Below, in pieces: positions 57,001 through 64,000 of a stretch of DNA of 64,000 bases (the stretch's first letter is position 1; the number at the start of each line of letters is the position of its first letter). The stretch is from Arenicola marina. Its lineage: Eukaryota; Annelida; Polychaeta; Arenicolidae. A program made the translations under genes and the position numbers. Under the pieces are notes generated by a model. The model saw only the letters and a program-made list of their open reading frames with translations. It was not told the DNA's origin and made no database searches. The stretch lies in assembly GCA_964019135.1 (NCBI GenBank), contig OZ025265.1, positions 26,635,143 through 26,699,142 on the forward strand, written 5' to 3'.

Positions 57001-60000
57001 ATTGTGCTCTGTTTAAGGTGCGCTATGTGTATGGCTCGTTATGGCAGAATGTTGTCATTGTGCTCTGTTCAAGGTACGCTGTGTGTATGGCTCGTTATGG
57101 CAGAATGTTGTCCTTGTGCCCTGTTTAAGGTGCGCTATGTGTATGGCTCGTTATAGCGGAATGTTGTCATTGTGCTCTGTTTAAGGTGCGCTGTGTGTAT
57201 GGCTCGTTATGGCAGAATGTTGTCATTGTGCTCTGTTCAAGGTGCGCTATGTGTATGGCTCGTTATAGCGGAATGTTGTCATTGTGCTCTGTTTAAGGTG
57301 CGCTATGTGTATGGCTCGTTATAGCGGAATGTTGTCATTGTGCTCTGTTTAAGGTGCGCTATGTGTATGGCTCGTTATAGCGGAATGTTGTCATTGTGCC
57401 CTGTTTAAGGTGCGCTATGTGTATGGCTCGTTATGGCAGAACGTTGTCATTGTGCCCTGTTTAAGGTGCGCTATGTGTATGGCTCGTTATAGCGGAATGT
57501 TGTCATTGTGCTCTGTTTAAGGTGCGCTATGTGTATGGCTCGTTATAGCGGAATGTTGTCATTGTGCTCTGTTTAAGGTGCGCTATGTGTATGGGTCGTT
57601 ATGGCAGAACGTTGTCATTGTGCTCTGTTTAAGGTGCGCTATGTGTTTGGCTCGTTATGGCAGAATGTTGTCATTGTGCTCTGTTTAAGGTGCGCTATGT
57701 GTATGGGTCGTTATGGCAGAATGTTGTCATTGTGCTCTGTTTAAGGTGCGCTATGTGTATGACTCGTTATGGCAGAATGTTGTCCTTGTGCCCTGTTCAA
57801 GGTACGCTGTGTGTATGGCTCGTTATGGCAGAATGTTGTCATTGTGCTCTGTTTAAGGTGCGCTATGTGTATGGCTCGTTATGGCAGAATGTTGTCATTG
57901 TGCTCTGTTTAAGGTGCGCTATGTGTATGGCTCGTTATGGCAGAATGTTGTCATTGTGCTCTGTTTAAGGTGCGCTATGTGTATGGGTCGTTATGGCAGA
58001 ATGTTGTCATTGTGCTCTGTTTAAGGTGCGCTATGTGTATGACTCGTTATGGCAGAATGTTGTCCTTGTGCCCTGTTCAAGGTACGCTGTGTGTATGGCT
58101 CGTTATGGCAGAATGTTGTCATTGTGCTCTGTTTAAGGTGCGCTATGTGTATGGCTCGTTATGGCAGAATGTTGTCATTGTGCTCTGTTTAAGGTGCGCT
58201 ATGTGTATGGCTCGTTATGGCAGAATGTTGTCATTGTGCTCTGTTTAAGGTGCGCTATGTGTATGGCTCGTTATGGCAGAACGTTGTCATTGTGCTCTGT
58301 TTAAGGTGCGCTGTGTGTTGTGAAATGCACGCTATTGCGGAATTTTGTCCTTGCGCTATGTGATGCGATGGCTCCTCGTGACAGAATGTTGGGATTGCGC
58401 TCTGTTTAAGGTGTGTCGGAGTTGGACCAAATTCTCACCGTTCTGCTGAAGACTAACATGTTCGTTGGTGGAATGGCGGGATTCGTGCTGGATAACACCA
58501 TTCCGGGTAGGCCTAGCGTTGGTTGTATGTCACCAGTCCGACTGCCGGGCTGCGTGTGTTCAATACAATTAAGAGGACAATTTTCAATTTTCGTCTTTTG
58601 TCTCTGTGTTAGGTATATCTGTGTGTGTGTGTGTGGGGGGGGTCTGTCTGTCACCTAACGCATTATCTCTCGAATGCCTCAAGATATCAAATTTGAAATT
58701 CATTAAAAGATGCGGAATGGCCATCTCCAGGCCATCGTCATGTTCGAAGATAGGCCATGTAGGTCAAAGGTCAAAATCAAGGTCAATTTTTCGAAATTCG
58801 CTTAACCTTGAAAGACAAGACCAAAAATTGGCAAATTCAAAATTTTGCAAATCGCTTGAATAGTTTTTCTGTGGAAAATTCCCAAACTTTAACATTGGAT
58901 TTTGGCGAGAAATGGCATCCTCATTTTCTCCATAAAGGGGACAAGTCAGATAAACAACACTTTGCGTGCAACATGACATTAGCATTTTGGCGCGAAGTAT
59001 TATATCGGTCAAGGTCACGCTGCCAAGGTCAAGGTTACAGCAGAGTCAAGGTCACAGCAAGGCCAAGGTCGCAAAACATGTTTTTCCATGTAACTCCGTT
59101 AATATTTGGTCTAGAGATTTGCTTTTCATTTGAGCGTATTCTACAGAGAGAGACGCAAACGACTTATTGGATGATCAATTTTAACCTTTTCGAATGTGCC
59201 AAAAAATCGATGTGACTACATGAATGCAGGTAGATGACTCATATGTAGTGAACTATGTACCCATATTACTGGCATCATGTTTGCCAAATGGCATTGAAAT
59301 CGAACCAGTGGTTTGGACAATCACACATTAACATGGCCAATCCCATTATAAAGCCTCGATACGCCAAATGACTGACTTCGAGATGACACTTCGGCCGATA
59401 ACCCCGTCGATATGGCATGTCCATAGTCGCAGTCGGTACTAACATCTTCAAATTGCACATATCACCCCGATTTTGGTCTTTCTAGACAAGCTATGCTTGA
59501 CAATCTCGGTTTTTCTGTCAATACGCAAGCCTATTGATTGCATGCATCTTTTCCTTCGTTGAAGTCAATTCGCGTAAACGTCTTCTTCAATGTGTGGATT
59601 ATGTTGTCATATGCGACAAGGTTCAGTCTACGACATCCTACATCGATCAAATGTAGCTCTGGTAGTTATTGGTTTTAATAAATTTACGGTTTCTTTTTCT
59701 AGCTATTGCATATATAGGACTGCTAATTGAATAATCACCACAGTCGGCGTTGGATTGTTTCTTTATACGTGTAACTGTTATTCCCAGGTACGAACGAGGA
59801 GCGTGGGTTGAGAAAATGGCGTCTTCAAACCCAGCCTGCAAGCAGTCGGTCACGTGGCCCATCGAATCGGTCACGTGGCCCATCGAATCGGTCACGTGTT
59901 CAGTCCCCGTCTGCCAACTCGGGAGACAAAGAGTACGAGGACCAGGCGAGAGCCATCTACGAGATTTCGGCGATGACGAGAGTTCTCAGGCGCTGGAACT

Positions 60001-60167
60001 TCACTCGATTCGTACCCTTCCTGCCCACCTTCGACGAACAAATTTGCGAATGCTTCAGGCGAAAGAAGAAAGCCAAGAGACAGAAGAAAAGGGCGCAGCG
60101 CGTGGGGACAGAGAGACGGGATGGGGGCGGCCTTGACATTGGTCACGCGTCCGCTGCAGCGGTTTAA
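28991..60167 (+). CDS. SLC23: SLC23-family nucleobase/ascorbate transporter gene, 13 exons
   Basis: Exons 28,991-30,007, 30,562-30,728, 31,437-31,528, 32,149-32,273, 32,779-32,960, 33,807-33,927, 34,598-34,754, 35,543-35,692, 36,819-36,922, 38,848-38,977, 39,257-39,400, 58,411-58,506 and 59,788-60,167 join with matching phases into 2,865 bp (about 954 aa). The membrane core follows the SLC23/NAT family from [12 protein letters not shown] to [14 protein letters not shown]. Family landmarks are present: QH in the first helix, [10 protein letters not shown] in helix 8 and the NAT signature [10 protein letters not shown]. The family moves nucleobases or L-ascorbate across the plasma membrane by ion coupling. 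The core matches the usual ~600 residues; the ~310-residue N-terminal extension is extra. No frame lesion is seen, so it looks functional. Confidence 0.9.
29062..29340 (+). repeat. 39-bp coding minisatellite in the SLC23 tail
   Basis: Seven 39-bp units, each around CATATCCCTGGTACACCCCC and TGGTACG, encode 13-residue repeats (consensus [13 protein letters not shown]). A unit length divisible by three preserves the frame whatever the copy number. Confidence 0.9.
30562..30728 (+). CDS. SLC23: SLC23 exon 2: TM1-TM2
   Basis: Acceptor TTGTCTAG, donor CAG|GTACAG, phase 2 out. Encodes [15 protein letters not shown] (the H completes the conserved QH pair across the intron) and [21 protein letters not shown]. 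Confidence 0.9.
30840..31330. repeat. 47-bp minisatellite in SLC23 intron 2
   Basis: About ten units of 47 bp around GATTGCAATAGTGAATAAGC and TGAAATAATACATATGTTCTT. No resemblance to the neighbouring splice sites was found, unlike four other arrays in the window. Confidence 0.95.
31437..31528 (+). CDS. SLC23: SLC23 exon 3: TM3 region
   Basis: Acceptor CTTTCAG, donor GAG|GTAAAT, phase 1 out. Encodes [20 protein letters not shown] and [10 protein letters not shown], strongly conserved in the family. Confidence 0.9.
31529..32148. other. SLC23 intron 3
   Basis: Contains a C run with CACACA (31,788-31,812) and a short degenerate telomere-like tract (31,891-31,938). No exon is seen. Confidence 0.5.
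31891..31938. repeat. Interstitial telomere-like tract
   Basis: CTAACCCTAACC, then AACCCTAATCCTAAACC and TAACCCTAATC: about eight degenerate CCCTAA units (TTAGGG on the other strand). Confidence 0.7.
32149..32273 (+). CDS. SLC23: SLC23 exon 4: extracellular loop
   Basis: Acceptor ATGCAG, donor GAG|GTAAGG, phase 0 out. Encodes [20 protein letters not shown] and NMTSGSAS, then [10 protein letters not shown]. Three N-glycosylation sequons (NGT, NVS, NMT) fit the glycosylated loop between helices 3 and 4 in this family. Confidence 0.85.
32779..32960 (+). CDS. SLC23: SLC23 exon 5: TM4-TM5
   Basis: Acceptor CCGCGTAG, donor GGT|GTAAGT, phase 2 out. Encodes [20 protein letters not shown], then [19 protein letters not shown] and [10 protein letters not shown]. 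Its last 40 bp and donor are the first unit of a 64-bp tandem repeat. Confidence 0.9.
32921..33240. repeat. 64-bp minisatellite copying the exon 5 donor
   Basis: Exactly five units at 64-bp spacing; CAGTGGTGG recurs at 32,941, 33,005, 33,069, 33,133 and 33,197. Unit 1 is the real exon end plus intron start. Each later unit repeats the coding end and a donor-like site: GTGTAATT, GTGTGAGT, GTGTAAGT, GTGTAAGT. Reading past the first donor meets TAA at once (CTG GTG TAA). Confidence 0.95.
33535..33790. repeat. Degenerate repeat upstream of exon 6
   Basis: Four or five worn units of roughly 60 bp, each with AAATTGATGATTwAAGGT and a palindromic ATCATGATC-type phrase, ending near the exon 6 acceptor at 33,806. 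Confidence 0.65.
33807..33927 (+). CDS. SLC23: SLC23 exon 6: TM5-TM6 linker
   Basis: Acceptor GTTGTAG, donor CCG|GTAAGG, phase 0 out. Encodes [20 protein letters not shown] and [14 protein letters not shown] and the following basic loop are family features. Confidence 0.9.
33928..34597. other. SLC23 intron 6
   Basis: AT-rich, with a small imperfect duplication of AATGAATTAAACCATGACAT around 34,395-34,465. No exon is seen. Confidence 0.5.
34598..34754 (+). CDS. SLC23: SLC23 exon 7: TM6-TM7 and extracellular loop
   Basis: Acceptor CTGCTAG, donor CAG|GTCGGT (weak but in phase 1). Encodes [20 protein letters not shown], then FPSDPSFW and [10 protein letters not shown]. One sequon (NST) lies in the loop. 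Confidence 0.85.
34755..35542. other. SLC23 intron 7
   Basis: No exon or structured repeat; a long C run at 35,465-35,478 lies before the acceptor. Confidence 0.5.
35543..35692 (+). CDS. SLC23: SLC23 exon 8: TM8 with substrate-site [10 protein letters not shown]
   Basis: Acceptor GACCCTAG, donor GAG|GTAAGA, phase 1 out. Encodes [20 protein letters not shown], then [16 protein letters not shown]. The Glu of ESVGD (35,617-35,619) corresponds to the substrate-contacting glutamate known from bacterial and fungal members. [12 protein letters not shown] follows. Confidence 0.9.
35822..35984 (+). repeat. Dispersed CGACA-rich element, copy 3
   Basis: Starts with GATCTGGAAAGGGCAAATGG and CGACACAAGCAT, and contains GACACTGAGGATCTGGAAAA and AAACGACACTGAA. 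Shorter than the copies at 7.1 and 10.1 kb. Confidence 0.65.
36361..36558 (-). mobile_element. SINE fragment, inverted
   Basis: Plus strand shows the tail (GGTTGGTTGTATTTTCAGGA), the body (CATGGGATCTTTATCC) and a B box complement (GGGGTTCGAACC). It is truncated before the A box. Confidence 0.65.
36574..36657. repeat. 84-bp stem-loop (foldback) sequence
   Basis: TGAGATGGGTCTATCTC at the left is complementary, with one mismatch, to GAGATACACCCATCTCA at the right. No clear target duplication was found. Confidence 0.6.
36819..36922 (+). CDS. SLC23: SLC23 exon 9: TM9-TM10 with NAT signature
   Basis: Acceptor CATTGCAG, donor AGG|GTAAGT, phase 0 out. Encodes [20 protein letters not shown], then [13 protein letters not shown]. 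The signature [10 protein letters not shown] (36,893-36,922) fits [Q/E/P]-N-x-G-x4-T-[R/K/G]. Glu at position 1 is the nucleobase-transporter form; vertebrate vitamin C transporters have Pro. Confidence 0.9.
36943..38486 (+). mobile_element. Non-LTR retrotransposon fragment in SLC23 intron 9
   Basis: Plus strand, broken in several places: [20 protein letters not shown], then [12 protein letters not shown] (RT catalytic block, near 37,030-37,065), [15 protein letters not shown] sequence near 37,150, [16 protein letters not shown] (near 37,465-37,505), [19 protein letters not shown], and [17 protein letters not shown] (near 37,650-37,695). Internal deletions and stops remove function. The 3' part has AATAAA at 38,480-38,485. 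This family differs from the element at 1-3,370 and lacks its endonuclease and ORF1 here. Confidence 0.8.
38530..38860. repeat. 50-bp minisatellite copying the exon 10 acceptor
   Basis: Seven units at exact 50-bp spacing; GGTGGCCAGC starts at 38,547, 38,597, 38,647, 38,697, 38,747, 38,797 and 38,847. The last is the true acceptor TGTGTAG followed by exon bases GTGGCCAGC. Six upstream units therefore offer decoy acceptors with the same pyrimidine-rich approach (TTCCGTCTGTCCCGTG). Confidence 0.95.
38848..38977 (+). CDS. SLC23: SLC23 exon 10: TM11
   Basis: Acceptor TGTGTAG, donor TCG|GTAGGT, phase 1 out. Encodes [20 protein letters not shown], then [19 protein letters not shown], matching the SRRVVQ and PDPIxGG blocks of the family. 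Confidence 0.9.
39257..39400 (+). CDS. SLC23: SLC23 exon 11: TM12-TM13
   Basis: Acceptor CCTTTAG, donor ACTG|GTAGGT, phase 1 out. Encodes [20 protein letters not shown], then [14 protein letters not shown]. [21 protein letters not shown] is nearly invariant in SLC23. Confidence 0.9.
39690..58410. repeat. 18.7-kb satellite, 56-bp monomer, inside SLC23 intron 11
   Basis: About 334 head-to-tail 56-bp monomers, each with CTCTGTTTAAGGTGCGCT, TGTGTATGGCTCGTTAT and GAATGTTGTCATTGTG. Common variants are GGCAGAA or AGCGGAA, CTCTG or CCCTG, GTGCGCTATG or GTGCGCTGTG, and TTTAAGG or TTCAAGG. Edge monomers (39,690-39,830; 58,310-58,410) are most diverged. The last monomer ends GCGCTCTGTTTAAG, the exon 12 acceptor. 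Longer blocks repeat at 4,480, 4,200, 784 and 280 bp. Open frames here (up to ~159 codons, Cys-rich) arise where the in-frame TAA is absent and are not genes. Confidence 0.98.
58411..58506 (+). CDS. SLC23: SLC23 exon 12: TM14
   Basis: Acceptor CTCTGTTTAAG at the array edge, donor CGG|GTAGGC, phase 1 out. Encodes [20 protein letters not shown] and [10 protein letters not shown]. It joins in phase 1 to exon 11 across 19 kb. LDNTIPG is the family's end-of-core signature. Confidence 0.9.
58761..59054. promoter_or_regulatory. Cluster of AGGTCA nuclear-receptor-type sites in SLC23 intron 12
   Basis: A perfect direct repeat spaced by one base, AGGTCAAAGGTCA (58,761-58,773), is followed by TCAAGGTCA at 58,777-58,785 and again at 59,009-59,017 and 59,046-59,054, with further AAGGTCA half sites between. 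These match DR1 and extended monomer sites of nuclear receptors. CAAGGTCA-rich tracts also occur in invertebrate dispersed repeats, so function is uncertain. Confidence 0.35.
59788..60167 (+). CDS. SLC23: SLC23 exon 13: cytosolic C-terminus
   Basis: Acceptor TTCCCAG, stop TAA 60,165-60,167. Encodes the conserved [10 protein letters not shown] just after the last helix, three SRGPSNR-type repeats, then [20 protein letters not shown] and [15 protein letters not shown] (family C-terminal block). It ends in a basic [13 protein letters not shown] region. The frame is intact. Confidence 0.85.
59846..59900. repeat. 21-bp triplicated coding unit with CACGTG
   Basis: TCGGTCACGTG recurs at 59,846, 59,867 and 59,888. 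The 21-bp unit encodes RSRGPSN in frame and carries an E-box palindrome CACGTG each time. Confidence 0.85.
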
Positions 60168-60382
60168 TCCCGTGGGTGGGGGGGGGGGGGATTTATTACA
60201 TTGCTGCGGGTGGGGGGATTCCCCCGCCCCCTTTTTACTTTCACCGCCAAAATCCGTTCGGTATGGGCCACGGAACGGATTGTTGTTTCTGGCTCGTTTT
60301 GCTCACACAAAGGTTAAATTAGAATTAGCAACATCCGGTGACAATGAAGCATTCAATGAACAATGCCCCATATTATATCATC

Positions 60383-60441
60383 CACACCGGGTTTTGAACC
60401 AGGGGCTATGCTCTGAGTGTTCTACCATTCGATCACGGAGG
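60383..60441 (-). mobile_element. tRNA-like (SINE head) fragment
   Basis: On the minus strand TGATCGAATGGTA resembles an A box and GGTTCAAAACCC a B box, 22 bp apart. The spacing is too short for a normal tRNA and there is no acceptor stem. It does not match the other SINE in the window. Confidence 0.35.
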
Positions 60442-62116
60442 TTTCTCTCTATTCACGACATACGGTTGGGAGCACATAGTCTATAACCATTTCCGGAATA
60501 GATTACGATGTGATATCATTGTTGCAGCATGAATGGGTTGTTAATTATATTCTATGACTGTGTTGGGAATACGTTATTAGGGATATAACCAATTTCTACC
60601 CAATTACTGGATCGATCCTGATTAAACAACCTAATTCCATGCATGCTTCTGCCGCTTATGTACTTAGTCAATAAACATAGCAAAATATGACCGCGCGTTG
60701 TGTTGTGTATCTGTTTTACATCCGCTTCAAGTACCTATACGATGAGGGGGGGGGGGGGGGGGTACTGAAAACAAAGCCTTAAAGGCAATATCGCGAATGT
60801 AGAGGAATTTAAAGAGTGCTATAACGGATCGCAGTAAATAGCGAAAGGGTTTTCGCGTTGAACCAGTAGTTGTACGCATAATGATCCCCAAAAATTAGCA
60901 ACAGCAAATCGTGAATCTCCAAGAATTCCTGGATGCCAATCGCGGAAATAGGAAAAATATCCCCCTCCCACGATTTATTCAAGTCGCCCATTCGATGAAT
61001 GTAGGAGACATGATTCGCTGACTTCTGGAATTGCTAATACTTTTGTGCCAGTGGTTTTTATACCCTGTAAGCGGTGGCGCCAACTAAGAAACACCTGCGA
61101 ATCACTATAATATATTCGGCGCGTTTAGTATATCTGCCGCCTCGCTTTCGCAGATAATTTTTCCTGCGCCCCATTTGCAGCCCCATTTTAAGCCTTTATG
61201 TCCTCCATTACACGAGACCCTGGTGAAATTAACTTAACTGAAGGTGTATCTTGTTTAATAACAGCACAACACGATATTTTCCAGCATAAAATATAGCAGA
61301 CGGAGGTGTGTTGACAGCCGCGTTTTTATGACGTCGTAAGGTGAAGGTCATATTAGTGGGTTTTCATTGGTTAAAAGCAGGAGGCCCATGGAAGAGTCAT
61401 ATTAGGAACAAGCAGAGTGGACATAACATTATTTATCCATACAAATTCCATATATGTCATTTTAGCTTCAAAAATCTACGTTTCGATGAGAGAACGAGTT
61501 CGTAGAAGCGATGCGCATACGAGAGGTATAAGAGATGCATGCAATTAGGCATGGTAGATGACATCGGCCATCGCGAAAATATGTTGACAGATGCCCAAAA
61601 ATAAATTTCTTGATTCCCAGCCCAGGTCATGATGAATTAAAGGGAGAACTCCCCGTGTGCAAAGAAAGGGCAGATGCATGATATAAATTGGTGCTTTCCC
61701 GATTCCCAGTTGCTTAATATTAACATTCCCAGTTCCCGATTAATGAAAATCCTTGATTACGACGGTCGGCTGATAACCCATTCCCAATACAAATATAATT
61801 ATTTTCCTAGTTTCCAGTTCACGATAAAATGAAAAGCCCATTCCCGAGGAACGGAAATACCCCTCCCCCCCCCCCCCCCAACCCCTCCCCTGTTTACGGG
61901 CATCGAGCTGTCTCAGACGGTATCTTCTCGCGTGCGATACCGTTACCGACACAATTTATCGGTTAACTACGCAGTGGCTCACTAGATGGCGGTACTCTAC
62001 TCGTGCTGTGCTGGCCAGTTCGGTTTTAAAGACGTCAGTGTCGCCATCTGGTGAATATAGCCATGTTTAGACAGGGCATCGAGTTTCACCCAGCGGTCCC
62101 GCATGGGCTGGCTGTG

Positions 62117-62151
62117 TGAATGTGTGTGTGTGTGTGTGTATGTGTGTGCGC
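62117..62151. repeat. (TG)n microsatellite
   Basis: An interrupted run of TG dinucleotides. Confidence 0.9.
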
Positions 62152-63319
62152 AATAATGGGGGTGTGCCAACGTTAGACAATGTAGTATATATATGTAACT
62201 TTGTGTGGCATGAACACATTAGTTGAGAGCAAGTAGGTGTCTGCGCCGAGGAAAGAGAGAAAGTGTGAAACAAAAGGATCATTTGGGCTACACATATGTA
62301 GTGGTATGTAGTGCCCCCCCCCCCCCCCCCACTGGTTTGTACCACCTCAATAGAGTACATCAAGGCGGTCTCAATCGTGACTATCGCGAGGTGCCAGGGT
62401 GGTCCTCGGGAATGGGGCGGCTAGATCCAGATGTCAGATGCGACCGGGGAAACCCGAAGTGAGCGGGGGGCGGGGGTGGGGTGGGGGGGGGGGAGCTATG
62501 CCGGTGCCATGGTAGTGCCAGTGGGTGGGCGGGCCGTGCCTAGGTTAAACGAAGCTGGATATGGCCAAGGTACCCCCAAAGGAAGGTGAAGGGCTCTACC
62601 GGTGCCAGGGTGGTCTTAGGGAGGTGAGATGTTGCCAGGTTATTACTCCCCAGGGGATAACAGAGGTGTCAGAGGTAGAGTAGGGGACCCGAAGAAGACG
62701 AATCCCGACAATAATACAAGAGTTCAGACAACGTAACTATAGTATAGGGCCTACACCACTCCATAAGCATCCCCCTCGCGGCATTATATCATGCACGCTT
62801 TTGCGGACGGTCCCCCGTTTTCCCTCTGGTCGGGACTGTTGGCCCCTGATAGTGCATGGATACGGATATTGAGCCTCAGGATTTTGAAAGGGGTGGTGGG
62901 AGGAAACTAGTACTTTCGGAAAAACTTACAACAGTGGGGGAAGGTGGGGGGGGGGGGGGGGGTGGGGGGGGGGGCGGTACACCTAGAAATGTCCTTAACA
63001 ATCTATTCGCTCATAAGACGATTCGACATTATCACCCCTGCCACAACACCTCCACCTCAGCTTCCCCACCCTCCTAGTTCCGCGCCTGCATGACCATGGT
63101 CAGGTTCTGCCCCCCCCCCCTCCGATAACCGTGATTGAGTAAGACTTTATATATACTGTGTAACTGTAAATTTAATGAAATTATTGGAAAAAAACAATAG
63201 AAGAGAAATTTAACGGTAAACAAGTGATGTTTATTACTAGCATTCATTCTCCCGCTCGAGAACAATTTGTTTACAGTCCGTTAATTTAATGCAATCAAAA
63301 TGACAATAACTTTTGTCAG

Positions 63320-63482
63320 GTGCACATGTGGCCAGTGCCAGACTATGAAAGAGCCAGAAGAATGTCTGTGCTGCTGCGAGGTTGCACAAGTGGTTCAACT
63401 GGTAGCGACGTACAACAAAGATTTCAAGGCACTAGAGAAGGCATCCCTGATTTGCATTACCACACACCCGGGCTTTACACGC
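63320..63482 (+). pseudogene. Fragment of a P2X7 C-terminal-like cysteine-rich domain
   Basis: After acceptor TTTTGTCAG, the plus strand encodes RCTCGQCQTMKEPEECLCCC, then EVAQVVQL and LICITTHPGF. The C-x-C-G-x-C ... E-x-C-x-C-C ... C-I-T order is that of the zinc-binding cytosolic domain first seen at the P2X7 C-terminus and found in many stand-alone invertebrate proteins. The frame stops at 63,486 and no donor follows HPGF, and downstream frames do not continue the domain clearly. It may be a broken copy or one exon of a gene running past the edge. Function is not inferred. Confidence 0.5.
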
Positions 63483-63599
63483 ATATGATTATGCATACTG
63501 GCAAGATGCTTATAATAAGCTGTGGGCCAGAACCAAATTTTGGGGGAGCCAAAAGAGCGTGCTTTCCTGGCTGCATGATTTGTAAAGAAAGATTTTTTT

Positions 63600-64000
63600 A
63601 GGGTGTTCACAGATTTGTGATCATCCTTTGCAATTGGAACTTTGTAAGCAAATAAGATTATATTTATCAAAACTATAAATAAGTGGTAGTGGATTCAGCA
63701 ACAATTCAAGGAATATTCAAGGAATGGATTAACACAGTTTTCACAATAACATCTTACACACTTTTATCATTGCTTCCATATGAGGATTTTTTAACCCAGT
63801 TTTACACTTTCGTAAATCCTATCAAAAGAATCTTACTCAAGTTATGTACGGGCCTAAAATTTCCATATATCTTAATTTAAACATTATAAGACTGCTTAAA
63901 AAAACACACCCATCCAGAGAATAAAGTAATGCATATGGTTATTTTGTGTTTGGTTTGAGGATTTAAATTGATACATGAATTAATGTATAAGAGAGAAAAA
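63600..64000. other. AT-rich, nothing recognised
   Basis: A 65-codon plus-strand frame (63,683-63,880) has no recognisable feature. Confidence 0.4.

Larger units (their letters stand above)
60168..63319. other. 3' flank of SLC23; no gene recognised
   Basis: No coding exon is supported. It has long G or C runs (60,178-60,191; 60,746-60,763; 61,863-61,880; 62,308-62,330; 62,946-62,975) and a loose GGTGCCAGGGTGGTC motif near 62,391 and 62,599. AATAAA at 60,670-60,675 could be the SLC23 poly(A) signal, about 500 bp past the stop. Confidence 0.4.

Noticed and set aside
39690..58410. Many Cys-rich open frames (for example 42,705-43,184, 159 codons)
   Set aside because: They are translations of the 56-bp satellite. 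Since 56 is not a multiple of three, each frame meets the TTTAAGG stop about every third monomer, and longer frames occur only where TTCAAGG or other variants remove it. No start context or splice logic supports genes.
39690..58410. CRISPR-like array
   Set aside because: Units are contiguous tandem copies with no unique spacers, in an animal gene intron.

Overview
The window is animal nuclear DNA: split genes with GT-AG introns, metazoan-only families (a MET-type receptor tyrosine kinase and an SLC23 transporter), tRNA-derived SINEs, non-LTR retrotransposons and about 27 kb of tandem repeat. The best guess is a marine invertebrate deuterostome, most likely an amphioxus (Branchiostoma). The reasons are the small introns packed with minisatellites, tandem repeats that copy splice junctions (I recall 'mirage' minisatellites of this kind from the amphioxus Adh locus, unchecked), and a non-LTR element with a 2A-like peptide. 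Species is inference.

Layout. 1-3.4 kb: decayed APE-type non-LTR retrotransposon, minus strand, running off the left edge, with a 2A-like motif. 4.6-5.6 kb: a tandem duplication of about 0.5 kb. 6.7-21.0 kb: minus-strand MET-type receptor kinase gene. Its kinase domain reads through six exons with consistent splice phases and all catalytic motifs present. Two alternative transmembrane/juxtamembrane exons lie upstream, and one intron is filled by a 3.5-kb minisatellite that copies the neighbouring splice donor. 21.8-28.1 kb: repeat-rich divergent intergenic/5' region holding a 42-bp array, a SINE, two inverted copies of a ~790-bp TA-flanked MITE, an 80-bp foldback element and a 33-bp array. 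29.0-60.2 kb: plus-strand SLC23 (nucleobase/ascorbate transporter) gene. I could join 13 exons in frame into about 954 codons. It has an unusual proline-rich repeat tail at the N-terminus, and one intron carries an 18.7-kb, 56-bp satellite. 60.2-64 kb: mostly featureless, ending in a cysteine-rich fragment resembling the P2X7 C-terminal domain.

Main observation. Four independent tandem arrays, in two genes, have units that contain a copy of the adjacent exon/intron junction: two donors (16,411 minus; 32,960 plus) and two acceptors (38,848 and 58,411 plus). The largest, about 334 monomers with higher-order blocks of 80 and 75 monomers, would place hundreds of decoy acceptors in front of a real exon. 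The transporter carries Glu in the NAT signature ([10 protein letters not shown]) where vertebrate vitamin C transporters have Pro, which points to nucleobase rather than ascorbate transport. The kinase keeps one GRB2-type YINL docking site in its short tail, and its stop codon lies inside a 43-bp minisatellite.
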